Assembly: GCF_027922145.1 (NCBI RefSeq)
Contig: NZ_BSFC01000024.1
Location: 1 to 64,000 of the forward strand
Origin: Novosphingobium resinovorum
Lineage (GTDB): Bacteria; Pseudomonadota; Alphaproteobacteria; Sphingomonadales; Sphingomonadaceae
Length of the DNA: 64,000 nucleotides
Direction of reading: 5' to 3'
The position numbers and the translations under genes are program-made. The notes below the pieces were generated by a model. It was not told the origin of the DNA and did no database searches. It saw only the letters and a list, made by a program, of their open reading frames with translations. How positions within the stretch are numbered: position 1 is the first letter of the stretch; the number at the start of each line of letters is the position of its first letter. This document shows positions 26,302 to 35,167 of this stretch, one piece after another.

Positions 26302-27066
26302 ATGTTTCGCGCGCATACCCTCTTTCCGGCCATGCTGGTGCCTGCTCTGTTGAGTCTGGCCGCCTGCCAGCAGCCTGCTGTCGATGACGGCCGGGAAAAG
26401 GGCGCGCCCAAGTTCCCCAAGCCCGATCGCCCCGTTGCGCAAAGCACCTCCAGCACGTTCTCCACCGAAGCCCAGCGCGACAGCGCGGGCGAGGCCAACA
26501 CGGTAATGGACCTTGCAGGCGTGGCGCCCGGCATGAGCGTGGCCGATCTCGGCGCGGGCGAGGGGTACTACACCGTCCGCCTCTCGCACCGCGTCGGCAA
26601 GAAGGGCCGGGTTCTGGGCGAGGATATCGATCGCGGTGCCAACGAACGCCTCGCCACGCGCGTCATGCGCGAGGAACTGGAGAACGTCTCGATCAAGCTG
26701 GGCCGCCCGAGCGATCCCAGCCTGCCCGAGAAGAGTTTCGACCGCATCTTCCTGGTCCATATGTACCACGAGGTCGGCGACCCTTACGGTTTCCTCTGGA
26801 GGCTGCGCCCGGCGCTGCGTCCCGGCGGTAAGCTGGTGGTCGTGGATGTCGATCGCCCCGCCGGTGGGCATGGCCTGCCGCCTTCGCTGCTTTTCTGCGA
26901 ATTTGCGTCGGTGGGCTATCGGTTGACGGAATTTGTTCGCAAGCCCGAATTACAGGGCTATTATGCGCAGTTTGAAGTCGCAGGGGCAAGGCCTGCGCCG
27001 GCAGATATAAAGCCGTGCCGAATTTCGGGGGTAGCGCCGCCGAAAACCAATGGATCGCAGAGCTGA
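26302..27066 (+). CDS. Class I SAM-dependent methyltransferase-like lipoprotein
   Basis: A 254-residue protein that starts with a lipoprotein signal (residues 1-21, lipobox LAAC, Cys 22) followed by a Pro/Lys-rich linker, then a Rossmann methyltransferase domain. SAM motif I is VADLGAGEGYYTVRLS, the acidic loop is EDIDRGAN, and RPGGKLVVVDVDRP is a later strand. AAGGGG lies seven bases before the ATG at 26302, which supports this start over the ATG at 26239. Export of a SAM-dependent enzyme is odd because SAM is cytoplasmic; the domain may be degenerate or bind something else. Confidence 0.85.
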   Translation: MFRAHTLFPAMLVPALLSLAACQQPAVDDGREKGAPKFPKPDRPVAQSTSSTFSTEAQRDSAGEANTVMDLAGVAPGMSVADLGAGEGYYTVRLSHRVGKKGRVLGEDIDRGANERLATRVMREELENVSIKLGRPSDPSLPEKSFDRIFLVHMYHEVGDPYGFLWRLRPALRPGGKLVVVDVDRPAGGHGLPPSLLFCEFASVGYRLTEFVRKPELQGYYAQFEVAGARPAPADIKPCRISGVAPPKTNGSQS

Positions 27067-27097
27067 GCCGCGAAAGCCTGGGGAAAGACGAGAGAAA

Positions 27098-28504
27098 ATG
27101 AGTTTCAAGGGTCTCAAGCCGATCATCTATGGTGGCCGTGAAGTCTGGCCGCTGGTCGAAGGCGGCAAGGGCGTCGCCGCGACGAACCACATGAGTTCGG
27201 GCGCGTGGGCGGCTGCGGGCGGCATCGGCACGGTCAGCGCGGTGAATGCCGACAGCTACGACGCCGAAGGCAAGATCATCCCGCAGATCTACAACGCACT
27301 GACCCGCAAAGAACGCCACCAGGAACTGATCGACTACGCCATCGACGGCGCGGTCGAGCAGGTCCGCCGGGCTTTCGACATTTCGGGCGGCAAGGGCGCG
27401 ATCAACATCAACGTCCTGTGGGAAATGGGCGGCGCGCAGCAGATTCTCGAAGGCGTTCTGGAAAAGACCCGGGGCATGGTCACGGGCGTCACCTGCGGTG
27501 CGGGCATGCCTTACAAGCTGTCCGAGATCGCGGCGCGCTTCAACGTCAACTACCTGCCGATCGTCAGCTCCGCGCGTGCGTTTCGCGCGCTGTGGAAGCG
27601 TGCCTATCACAAGGTCGCCGACCTGATGGGCGCGGTGGTCTACGAGGATCCGTGGCTGGCGGGCGGTCACAACGGCCTGTCCAACGCCGAAGACCCGCTC
27701 AAGCCCGAGGATCCGTATCCCCGCGTCAAGGCCCTGCGCGACACCATGCGCGCGGAAGGCGTGCCGGACAGCGTGCCGATCGTGATGGCGGGCGGCGTCT
27801 GGTTCCTGCGTGACTGGAACGAATGGATCGACAACCCGGAACTCGGCTCGATCGCGTTCCAGTACGGCACCCGTCCGCTGCTGACGCACGAGAGCCCGAT
27901 CCCGCAGGCGTGGAAGGATCATCTGCGCACGCTGGAGCCCGGCGACGTGCTGCTCCACCGCTTCTCGCCCACCGGCTTCTATTCCTCGGCCGTGCGCAAC
28001 CCGTTCCTGCGCAATCTGGAAGCACGCTCGGAGCGTCAGATCCCCTATTCGAAGGTTGAGGCGGGCGTGCACACCGTACGTCTCGACGTCGGTGTGAAGG
28101 GCAAGAACTTCTGGGTCGCCCCCAAGGATCTGGAGCGCGCGCGCACCTGGTCGGCGCAGGGCTTCACCGATGGCCTGCGTACGCCGGACGACACGATCAT
28201 CTTCGTGAACCCGGCAGAGCGCGACGAAATCCGCAAGGATCAGGCCGACTGCATGGGCTGCCTGTCGCACTGCGGTTTCTCTTCGTGGAAGGACCACGAC
28301 GACTACACCACTGGCCGCCTTGCCGACCCGCGCAGCTTCTGCATCCAGAAGACGCTGCAGGACATCGCCCATGGCGGTCCGATCGACGAGAACCTGATGT
28401 TCGCGGGTCACGCGGCCTACAAGTTCAAGCAGGACCCGTTCTATTCGAATGGCTTCACGCCGACCGTGAAGGAACTGGTCGATCGTATCCTGACCGGCGA
28501 CTGA
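27098..28504 (+). CDS. Nitronate monooxygenase / NPD-family flavoprotein
   Basis: A 468-residue FMN-dependent TIM-barrel protein of the 2-nitropropane dioxygenase group. Recognisable are KPIIYGGREVWPLVEGGKG at the N-terminus, VTGVTCGAGMP, DPWLAGGHNG, PIVMAGGVW (FMN phosphate site) and SIAFQYGTRPL. It is longer than the usual 320-380 residues. The C-terminal extension contains a cysteine cluster, CMGCLSHCGFSSW with a further Cys in SFCIQK, that looks like a metal or iron-sulfur site. The start at 27098 (MSFKGLKP) agrees with the family. It may oxidise nitronates or act as an enoyl reductase-like enzyme. Confidence 0.85.
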   Translation: MSFKGLKPIIYGGREVWPLVEGGKGVAATNHMSSGAWAAAGGIGTVSAVNADSYDAEGKIIPQIYNALTRKERHQELIDYAIDGAVEQVRRAFDISGGKGAININVLWEMGGAQQILEGVLEKTRGMVTGVTCGAGMPYKLSEIAARFNVNYLPIVSSARAFRALWKRAYHKVADLMGAVVYEDPWLAGGHNGLSNAEDPLKPEDPYPRVKALRDTMRAEGVPDSVPIVMAGGVWFLRDWNEWIDNPELGSIAFQYGTRPLLTHESPIPQAWKDHLRTLEPGDVLLHRFSPTGFYSSAVRNPFLRNLEARSERQIPYSKVEAGVHTVRLDVGVKGKNFWVAPKDLERARTWSAQGFTDGLRTPDDTIIFVNPAERDEIRKDQADCMGCLSHCGFSSWKDHDDYTTGRLADPRSFCIQKTLQDIAHGGPIDENLMFAGHAAYKFKQDPFYSNGFTPTVKELVDRILTGD

Positions 28505-28525
28505 TCGGACAGGACAACGCGGCTT

Positions 28526-29002
28526 TCAAGCGGCCGGTACGGAGCGATCCGTGCCGGCCATTGTCGTTTCGGAGCGGGACGGCCAGGCGACCATTGCAAG
28601 GAAGCTGGCGACGGCGGGCAAGGTCAGCAGCCAGTCGACATAGCTGAGCACGGCCTCGATCGCGCTGCGCACGCTCCATCCGGCAAGGATGCCGACGAGT
28701 TCCAGCAGCAGCATGCGGGCGACGAGGATCAGCAGAGGGGCGCTCCACCAGCCGCTTCGGCCGAGGTCGTGGAAGCGGCGGATCGACAGGGCGAACAGGG
28801 GCAGGGCGACCTTCACCTGTACGCCCAGCATGACGGCGCGCAGGACAGGGCTGGGATCGAGCCAACTCGTCGCCAGGGCCAGCACTGCGACCGGGATCTG
28901 CGAAATCAGGATGTAGGTGACGAACTCGCGGCGGTCGGCCTTGCCGCGAAAGTCCAGGGAGCGGGCGACACTGCGGCCAGCCTGCCGGAAATAGGTGATC
29001 AT
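28526..29002 (-). CDS. DUF805 membrane protein
   Basis: A 158-residue inner-membrane protein of the DUF805 family. The family mark FRGKADRREF is near residue 20 and RRFHDLGRSGWW near residue 78; four hydrophobic segments are seen. The start at 29002 (MITYFRQAGR) was chosen because family members begin just before the DFRGKA block. The 3' end overlaps a strong hairpin shared with the convergent NMO-like gene. Function unknown. Confidence 0.88.
   Translation of the reverse strand: MITYFRQAGRSVARSLDFRGKADRREFVTYILISQIPVAVLALATSWLDPSPVLRAVMLGVQVKVALPLFALSIRRFHDLGRSGWWSAPLLILVARMLLLELVGILAGWSVRSAIEAVLSYVDWLLTLPAVASFLAMVAWPSRSETTMAGTDRSVPAA
28532..28559. terminator. Bidirectional hairpin between the NMO-like and DUF805 genes
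   Basis: GGCCGGTACGGA (28532-28543) and TCCGTGCCGGCC (28548-28559) form a 12-bp stem with one wobble and the GNRA-type loop GCGA. It is placed between convergent genes, within the last codons of the DUF805 gene. No long T run follows on either side, so termination strength is uncertain. Confidence 0.6.
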
Positions 29003-29033
29003 CGCCGCATTTCCGGTTTTGCGGGGGTGAGAG

Positions 29034-30380
29034 TCAATCGAAATTCCATGCCCGTTCGCCGTGGGTGGCGCCGTCCAGCCCTTCGCGCTCGGCATCCTCC
29101 GACACGCGCATGGGGAACGCCAGTGAGGCCATGAGCGCGAGGATCACCGTGCCGACGAGCGACCATACCGCGACCACCAGCACGCCTATCCCCTGCGCCG
29201 CAAGTTGCGCGACCGGATTCATGTCGTCGCCATATCCCACGCCGCCCAAGCTTTCGGACAGAAACACGGCGAGCAGCAGCGATCCTAAGATGCCGCCTAT
29301 GCCCTGTATCGCAAAGACGCCGAGCGCATCGTCGATGAGCAGTTTACGTCGGACGAGCAGCGCCGCGAAGTGGCAGATGATGCCCCCCAGCGCTCCCAGC
29401 AGCAGGGCAGAGCCCGGCGATACGAAGCCGGCTGCCGGAGCGAGTGTCGCCAAACCTGCCATAGCGCCGGTCGCAAAGCCGGTCGCGGTGGACCTGCCGG
29501 CAGTCAGCCGCTCGACCAGCAACCATGTCATGGCGGCGGCGGCGGAGCCCACGTGCATCGCGATGATGGCTGCGGCGGCATCGTCGTTGGCGGCGATGGC
29601 GGAGCCGCCACTCAGCGCCAGCCAGCCGATCCACAGCAGCGCCATGCCCGCAATGGACAATGCCGGGCTCTGGGGTGCGACAACCCCTTGCGTGACGCCC
29701 TTGCGCCGCCCTAGCATCACTGCGACGACCAGCGCCGATACGCCCGCAGTCACGTTGACGACGATGCCGCCCGCCCAGTCGAGCGTCCCCACGCCGACGG
29801 CAAGCCAGCCTCCACCCCACAACCAGTGTGCGACGGGGGCATAGACGACGAGGCCCCACAGTGCGGCGAAGGTGACGATCCATCCGAACCGCGCGCGTTC
29901 CGCTCCGGCGCCGACGAACAGGGCCGGAGCGAGGGTAGCTAAGACCATCTGATACAGGGCATAGGCGCTTTCCGGAACGTTGGTTCCCGTACGCACGTTG
30001 CCCAATGAGATCAGCATCCAGGCATTGCCCTTGCCCAGCCAGCCGCCCGCCACGTCGCCGAACGCGATAGTATAGCCGACGATGATCCAGACCATCGAAG
30101 CCGCAGCGAAAATTGCCCCGCACTGGACCAGGATGGAAAGCGCGTTCTTTGCGCGCACTTGTCCCGCGTAGAAGAGTGCAAGGCCCGGCAATGCCAGCAG
30201 GGCAAGCACCGAGGCGGCGAGCATCCACGAAGTGTCGCCCCCGTCCGCGACGTCGAGTCGTCCATCCTGCGCGAAGCTGACCGTTGGTGTAAATGCGGTG
30301 CCCAAGACCGCGAAGGCCATCGATAGTGGCAAGCTGGCAGCCATTGTCGAACGCCTGATCATCGCGCCGTCATTCCCCAT
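29034..30380 (-). CDS. Amt/AmtB-family protein with altered pore residues
   Basis: A 448-residue polytopic protein that aligns along its whole length with ammonium channel AmtB, after a signal-like segment (residues 14-37). Conserved elements include GLALFYAGQVRAKN, AERARF, VAHWLWGGG (Trp148 equivalent), LDWAGG, GGSAIAAN (Ser219 equivalent) and the C-terminal EREGLDGATHGERAWN. Both conserved pore histidines are replaced: His168 by Asn209 (GGIVVNVT) and His318 by Gln359 (GVFAIQG). The Phe gate is Tyr143 and Leu256. It is therefore unlikely to conduct ammonium in the normal way. No glnK is adjacent. The start may instead be the ATG at 30362 or 30344. Confidence 0.9.
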   Translation of the reverse strand: MGNDGAMIRRSTMAASLPLSMAFAVLGTAFTPTVSFAQDGRLDVADGGDTSWMLAASVLALLALPGLALFYAGQVRAKNALSILVQCGAIFAAASMVWIIVGYTIAFGDVAGGWLGKGNAWMLISLGNVRTGTNVPESAYALYQMVLATLAPALFVGAGAERARFGWIVTFAALWGLVVYAPVAHWLWGGGWLAVGVGTLDWAGGIVVNVTAGVSALVVAVMLGRRKGVTQGVVAPQSPALSIAGMALLWIGWLALSGGSAIAANDDAAAAIIAMHVGSAAAAMTWLLVERLTAGRSTATGFATGAMAGLATLAPAAGFVSPGSALLLGALGGIICHFAALLVRRKLLIDDALGVFAIQGIGGILGSLLLAVFLSESLGGVGYGDDMNPVAQLAAQGIGVLVVAVWSLVGTVILALMASLAFPMRVSEDAEREGLDGATHGERAWNFD

Positions 30381-30516
30381 GAGATTCGCCGCAGCGATAG
30401 CGGGCGAACCCTTTACGGGGGGTTAGATCAGGAAACTAATTCGGTACAAGCGATTGCAATCCCGAAGTGGATTGATGCCCGGGGTTTGAAGCATTGGTAC
30501 TTCAGGAATCGAGGCT

Positions 30517-31515
30517 TCAGGCCGGGTCGGGCAGCACCATGTCGGGCGGGCGGTGACCATCGACCCAGGAACGGATGTTGGTTACGATCTTGTGACCTGC
30601 CGCGCCGCGTCCCTCGTAAGTGGCGCTGCCGAGGTGGGGCAGGGCGACGAGGTTGGGCATAGCCAGCAGTCGCGGATCGACTTGCGGTTCGCGTTCGAAA
30701 ACGTCGAGCGCCGCCGCGATGCGCTCCTGGGACAGTACTTTGACGAGCGCATCCTCGTCGACGAGACGTCCCCGGCTCGTGTTCACGAGACATGCGCCCG
30801 GCTTCATCAGGCCAAGGCGGCGGGCATCGATGAGGTGTCTGGTTTCGGGTCCGGCAGGGCAATGCAGCGTCAGGATGTCGGCCTCGGCGACGAGCCGGTC
30901 GAGATTGGGCTCGTAGCGGGCAGAGACCATGTTCTCGACCGCCGGGGGCAGCCGATGCCGGTTATGGTAACGGATTTCCAGCCCGAACGCCCGTGCACGG
31001 TATGCCACGGCCTGCCCGATCCGTCCCATGCCGACTATGCCTAGTGTCTTGCCGCTGAGGGAATGGCCCAGCATCGAAGACGGTGCCCATCCTTCCCACC
31101 GCCCTTCGCGAAGCGTCCGCGCGTTCTCGCTGAAGCGGCGGGAGACGAGTATGATCAGCGCGAGCGTCAGGTCGGCGGTGTCGTCGGTGAACACGCCGGG
31201 CGTATTGGTCACGAGAATGCGGTGGGCCCGCGCTGCGGCGAGGTCGATATGGTCGGTGCCCGCACCGAAGCTTGCGATCATGGCGATGCGCTCACCGGCA
31301 CCGGCGATCATTGCAGCGTCTATCATGTCGGTGACGGTCGGCACCAGCACGTCGCAATCGTGCATAGCCGTCTCCAACTGCACCCGCGTCATCGGCCGGT
31401 CGTCGAGGTTGGGGACAAGGTCGAAAAGCTCGGCCATGCGCGCTTCGACCTCCGGCAGCAGCCGTCGCGTGACGATCACGCGGGGACGGGGCGGGAGCGG
31501 GCGCGCGGTGTCCAT
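30517..31515 (-). CDS. 2-hydroxyacid dehydrogenase (glyoxylate/hydroxypyruvate reductase-like)
   Basis: A 332-residue D-isomer-specific 2-hydroxyacid dehydrogenase. The substrate-site loop SFGAGTDHIDL is present, the cofactor motif GIVGMGRIGQAVA follows near residue 150, and the catalytic residues are the Arg in NTSRGRLVDE, the Glu in FEREPQ and the His in LPHLGSAT. An NRHRL sequence after beta-2, with Arg in place of Asp, favours NADPH. Likely reduces glyoxylate or hydroxypyruvate in the cytoplasm. Divergent from the SH3 protein gene, with 83 bases between them. Confidence 0.92.
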   Translation of the reverse strand: MDTARPLPPRPRVIVTRRLLPEVEARMAELFDLVPNLDDRPMTRVQLETAMHDCDVLVPTVTDMIDAAMIAGAGERIAMIASFGAGTDHIDLAAARAHRILVTNTPGVFTDDTADLTLALIILVSRRFSENARTLREGRWEGWAPSSMLGHSLSGKTLGIVGMGRIGQAVAYRARAFGLEIRYHNRHRLPPAVENMVSARYEPNLDRLVAEADILTLHCPAGPETRHLIDARRLGLMKPGACLVNTSRGRLVDEDALVKVLSQERIAAALDVFEREPQVDPRLLAMPNLVALPHLGSATYEGRGAAGHKIVTNIRSWVDGHRPPDMVLPDPA

Positions 31516-31598
31516 TTCGGGTCATGAGCTAGGCCTTCCACAGGGGCGTGGTCAAGCGCCCTTGATGGGCCTCCTCGCCGCGCGGTAAGATCGCCGCG

Positions 31599-32090
31599 AT
31601 GAACCGTCCCGCTTTTTTTTCGTCGCCCTTGCTGCTTGCGACGGCCGTGCTCGGCCTTCTTGCCGCGCAGCCGGCGCGTGCCGCCAATGACGATAAGGTG
31701 CCCTACTGGGCCTCGATCGACGCCGAAATTGCGAATTTGCGTGTGGGGCCGGGCGATTCGTATCGCATCGACTGGGTCTATCGACGCCCGCACCTGCCGG
31801 TGAAGGTTCTGCGTCGCGAGGGGCCGTGGCGACTGGTGGAGGATCCGGATGGCTCTAAAGGCTGGATGCGCGACCTGCTGCTGTCCCGCCAGAGAGCCGC
31901 AATGGTCAAAGACGGCAGCCTGATCGAAATGCGCGCCCAAGGCAACGGTGCGTCCGCCATGCTTTGGCGCGTCGAGCCCGGCGTCGTCGGCCTGCTCGGT
32001 GAATGCAAAGAGGGCTGGTGCCCGTTCGACACCGACGGGCACAAGGGTTTCGTGCGCGAGGACCAGCTCTGGGGTACCGGGGCGCCCTGA
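31599..32090 (+). CDS. Exported SH3-like domain protein
   Basis: A 163-residue protein with a signal peptide (residues 1-28, ending ARA) and two bacterial SH3-like repeats: ANLRVGPGDSYRIDWVYRR with KGWMRDLLLS, and the second with LWRVEPGVVGLLGECKEGWC ending in GFVREDQLWG. Such proteins bind cell wall peptides or act as periplasmic adaptors. Convergent with the GGDEF-EAL gene, leaving four bases between stops. Confidence 0.9.
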   Translation: MNRPAFFSSPLLLATAVLGLLAAQPARAANDDKVPYWASIDAEIANLRVGPGDSYRIDWVYRRPHLPVKVLRREGPWRLVEDPDGSKGWMRDLLLSRQRAAMVKDGSLIEMRAQGNGASAMLWRVEPGVVGLLGECKEGWCPFDTDGHKGFVREDQLWGTGAP

Positions 32091-32094
32091 TTGC

Positions 32095-34890
32095 TCAACT
32101 GAGCTGTATGAAGTCGGCTTCTGCGGCAAGTCTGCTTGGCGAAAGGCCCGGCCTGCCGAAGTAGAAGCCCTGCGCCTCGTCGCAGCCCTGTGCCCGAAGC
32201 AAGTCCAGTTGCTCGATCGTCTCCACGCCTTCCGCCAGAACCGGCACGTTGAGGCTGTGGCCGAGCGCGAGGACGGCCTTGATGATCGCGCAGGCCTCCA
32301 CGCTCTGCTGTGAGCGCAGCACGAACGACTTGTCGATCTTGATCTTGTCGAACGGGAACGAGTGCAGCGTGTCGAGCGAGGAATAGCCGGTCCCGAAATC
32401 GTCGATCGCGATGCTAACCCCCAGCGTCTTGATCTGGCGCAGGAAATGCAGGGCGCGCAGCTTGTCGGCGATGATCGCGGTCTCGGTGATCTCCAGTTCG
32501 AGGCGGCGCGGCGACAGGCCGGTCTCAATCAGGATGTTCTGCACGATCGCCACGAAGTCGTTCTGCAGTAGCTGGATGGGCGAGAGATTCACGGCGACCT
32601 TCAGATGCTCCGGCCAGGACCGCGCCTCGCGGCAGGCTTCGCGCATGACCCATTCGCCGACGCGGAAGATCTCGCCGGTCTCCTCGGCGATCGGGATGAA
32701 TTCGACCGGCGAGACAAGCCCACGCGTCGGGTGGCGCCAGCGCAGCAGGGCCTCGTAGCCGGACAGCCTGCCAGTCGCGAGTTCATGCTGGGGCTGATAC
32801 AGCACCGTGAGTTCGCCGCGATCGACTGCATGGCGCAGGTCATTGGCGATCTGGCGGCGGGCGCGCGCCGTCTCGTCCATTTCCGGCTCGTAGAAGGCGA
32901 TGCGTTCGGTGACGCTGCCCTTGGCGCGGTACATGGCAAGGTCGGCGTTGTTGAGCAACTGCTCGCGTCGGGCGCCGTCCTCCGGAAACACCGCGAGGCC
33001 GATGCTGCCGCCGAGGTGAAAGGCGTTGTCGTCCGAGCCGAACGGTGTCGCGAAGCACTCTTCGACGCGCCGCAGGAATACATCGAGTTCGTTCCGGTCG
33101 CGGAAGCGCTTGGCGGCGGCAAATTCGTCGCCACCAAGGCGTGCGACGATCTCGCCGTCGTCGAGCACATCGACCATGCGCTGGGCGAGATGTTGCAGAG
33201 CGGCGTCGCCTGCGGAATGCCCGCGGGTGTCGTTGATTTCCTTGAAGCGGTCGAGGTCGATCATGACTACGGCAAGCTGGTGCCCGAAGTGGCGCGCCTC
33301 TTCCAGTTCGGCGTCGATCCAGTGGGCGAAGCTGTTGCGGTTGGGCAGGCCGGTCAGGTTGTCGTGCATCGCCATGTGCGCGATCTTCGCCTCGGAGCGG
33401 CGGCGTTCGGTGATGTCGTCGAACGTCACGACGCGCCCACCGCCGGGCATCGCGCGGCTCGTCATCGATACGACGAGGGTTTCGCCGAGGTCGAGGGTGA
33501 CCGACGCGGCGGCCATGTCGGCGACGGGGCGCGTGAAATGGCGATGCAGGTCATCGCGGCGCCCGCGCGAGGCCGAGCGCCCGGCGGGCGCGGCGAGAAC
33601 GGCGCCCGCGACGGCTTCGGCCTTCATGCCTGACAGGGAGGTGTCCGGGGCGATTCCCCAGATCGCGTTGAAGCGCGGATTGGCAATGCGCAGGCGGCCG
33701 TCCGCGTCGAACAGGCACAGGCCCTGGTGCATGTTGGCCAGCGCCGCGTCGAGGTGGCCCGTCATTTCACGAACGCGGTCCTCGTCCTCCTTGAACCGCG
33801 TCATGTCCCGGGTGATCTTGGCGAAGCCGATGTGCTCGCCAAGTTCGTTGGCGACCTTCTCTATGGTGACGTGAGCCCAGAAGCGGGTGCCGTCGCGCCG
33901 GACGCGCCAGCCCTCGCCGCTGAACTTGCCTGTCTTGGCGGCATCGGCGACGGCGCGGCGGGGCAGGTCGTCGGCCTGATCTTCGGGCGTGTAGAACGCG
34001 GCGAGCGGCATGCCTACGGCTTCATCGGAAGAGTAGCCCTTCAGGCGCTGTGCGCCCGCGTTCCAGTTGACCACCTGACCGTCGCGGTCGAGCATGTAGA
34101 TCGCGCAGTCGGTGATGCCCTTGACGAGAATGCTCATGTCGCGCTCGGTCGCATGGAGAACCAGACGGGCTCGGCGGGCGATGCTCAGGACCGCGATGCT
34201 GATGGCGAGCAGGGCGAGCGATCCGGCGCTGATAGCGGCTGCCATGCTGTCGGGGGAGAGCAGGGTGCCGCCGTGCAGGTCGAGCGGCGCGGGCGTCAAC
34301 TGCATCGCGGCCATGCCGGTGAAGTGCAGCGACACGATCGAGAGGGCCAGCAGGCCCGCAGCCGCCAGCGCGCTGAGAATCGAACGCCCCTTGACCGAAA
34401 GCGCGAGGGCGGGGCAGGCGGGCAGCACCGCGAAGAGCAGCGACACCGCGACGAAGGCGGGACGCCAGTGGATGTCGGCGGGAAACTCGATCGCGGACAT
34501 GCCGATGTAGTGCATCGCGATGACGCCCGAGCCCGCGAGCAGGCCGGCAAGCGCGAAACCCTTGCGATGCGGCAGGGCGAGGGAGACCGCGAACGACAGC
34601 GAGGTCATGACCACCGCGATGAGCAGCGAGATCACGGTGGCGGGAACATGATATCCCACGACCAGTCCCGGGCCGTAGCCGAGCATCGCGACGAAGTGCG
34701 TTGCCCAGACGCCGAAGCCGATGGCGCTGCCCGCACCCACGATCCAATGGCACGCAGCCGATCCCGACAAGTGGCGGGCATGACGCAGCAACTGCACCGC
34801 GCACAGGGTGGAGACGACGCAGATCGCGGCTGCCAGCAGGACAAACCATCTGTCATGCTGATCGTGAATGCACAGCAGAACGTCGAACAT
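32095..34890 (-). CDS. MHYT-PAS-PAS-GGDEF-EAL cyclic-di-GMP signalling protein
   Basis: A 931-residue membrane sensor that should make and break cyclic di-GMP. The N-terminal MHYT domain (about residues 10-240) has seven helices and three His motifs, ATHFVAML, AMHYIGM and LHFTGMAAM, thought to bind copper and sense O2, CO or NO. A PAS domain follows (ITDCAIYMLDRDGQVVNWN), then a second PAS (GLCLFDADGRLRIAN). The GGDEF domain keeps ARLGGDEF, and no RxxD inhibitory site precedes it. The EAL domain keeps YEALLRW, ITETAI, DDFGTGYSS and KIDKSF, so both activities look possible. ATG 34890 was preferred to a TTG at 34896. Confidence 0.93.
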   Translation of the reverse strand: MFDVLLCIHDQHDRWFVLLAAAICVVSTLCAVQLLRHARHLSGSAACHWIVGAGSAIGFGVWATHFVAMLGYGPGLVVGYHVPATVISLLIAVVMTSLSFAVSLALPHRKGFALAGLLAGSGVIAMHYIGMSAIEFPADIHWRPAFVAVSLLFAVLPACPALALSVKGRSILSALAAAGLLALSIVSLHFTGMAAMQLTPAPLDLHGGTLLSPDSMAAAISAGSLALLAISIAVLSIARRARLVLHATERDMSILVKGITDCAIYMLDRDGQVVNWNAGAQRLKGYSSDEAVGMPLAAFYTPEDQADDLPRRAVADAAKTGKFSGEGWRVRRDGTRFWAHVTIEKVANELGEHIGFAKITRDMTRFKEDEDRVREMTGHLDAALANMHQGLCLFDADGRLRIANPRFNAIWGIAPDTSLSGMKAEAVAGAVLAAPAGRSASRGRRDDLHRHFTRPVADMAAASVTLDLGETLVVSMTSRAMPGGGRVVTFDDITERRRSEAKIAHMAMHDNLTGLPNRNSFAHWIDAELEEARHFGHQLAVVMIDLDRFKEINDTRGHSAGDAALQHLAQRMVDVLDDGEIVARLGGDEFAAAKRFRDRNELDVFLRRVEECFATPFGSDDNAFHLGGSIGLAVFPEDGARREQLLNNADLAMYRAKGSVTERIAFYEPEMDETARARRQIANDLRHAVDRGELTVLYQPQHELATGRLSGYEALLRWRHPTRGLVSPVEFIPIAEETGEIFRVGEWVMREACREARSWPEHLKVAVNLSPIQLLQNDFVAIVQNILIETGLSPRRLELEITETAIIADKLRALHFLRQIKTLGVSIAIDDFGTGYSSLDTLHSFPFDKIKIDKSFVLRSQQSVEACAIIKAVLALGHSLNVPVLAEGVETIEQLDLLRAQGCDEAQGFYFGRPGLSPSRLAAEADFIQLS

Positions 34891-34994
34891 CGGCAACCCT
34901 AGTCATCAGAAACCTGATGGCTGTTAGGGTTGATTGGTTAACACGGGCCTAACTCTGTTCCCGCAGTGAGGTCATGTCTGACTGAAACACCGTT

Positions 34995-35081
34995 CGTCAT
35001 CCCCGCGAAGGCGGGGACCCAGCTGATGCCGGTGCAACAGGAACTGTCAGGAGAGGGGTTCCCGACTTCGCGGGGATGACG
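34995..35081. repeat. Dispersed palindromic repeat, type A (copy 3)
   Basis: An 87-bp element with arms CGTCATCCCCGCGAAGGCGG (34995) and a complementary arm ending CGCGGGGATGACG (35081); the centre shares CTGATG...GTGCAACA...GGAGAGGGG with copies at 10524 and 17647. Located upstream of the GGDEF-EAL gene and after the thiolase stop. Confidence 0.85.
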
Positions 35082-35167
35082 ATGACACGGATCGCCCACC
35101 ACAAGACACGCCGCGCGTTAGGAAATGCCCCCTGCCCGGGTTGCGGGCAGAGGGCATTTCCTTGTCG

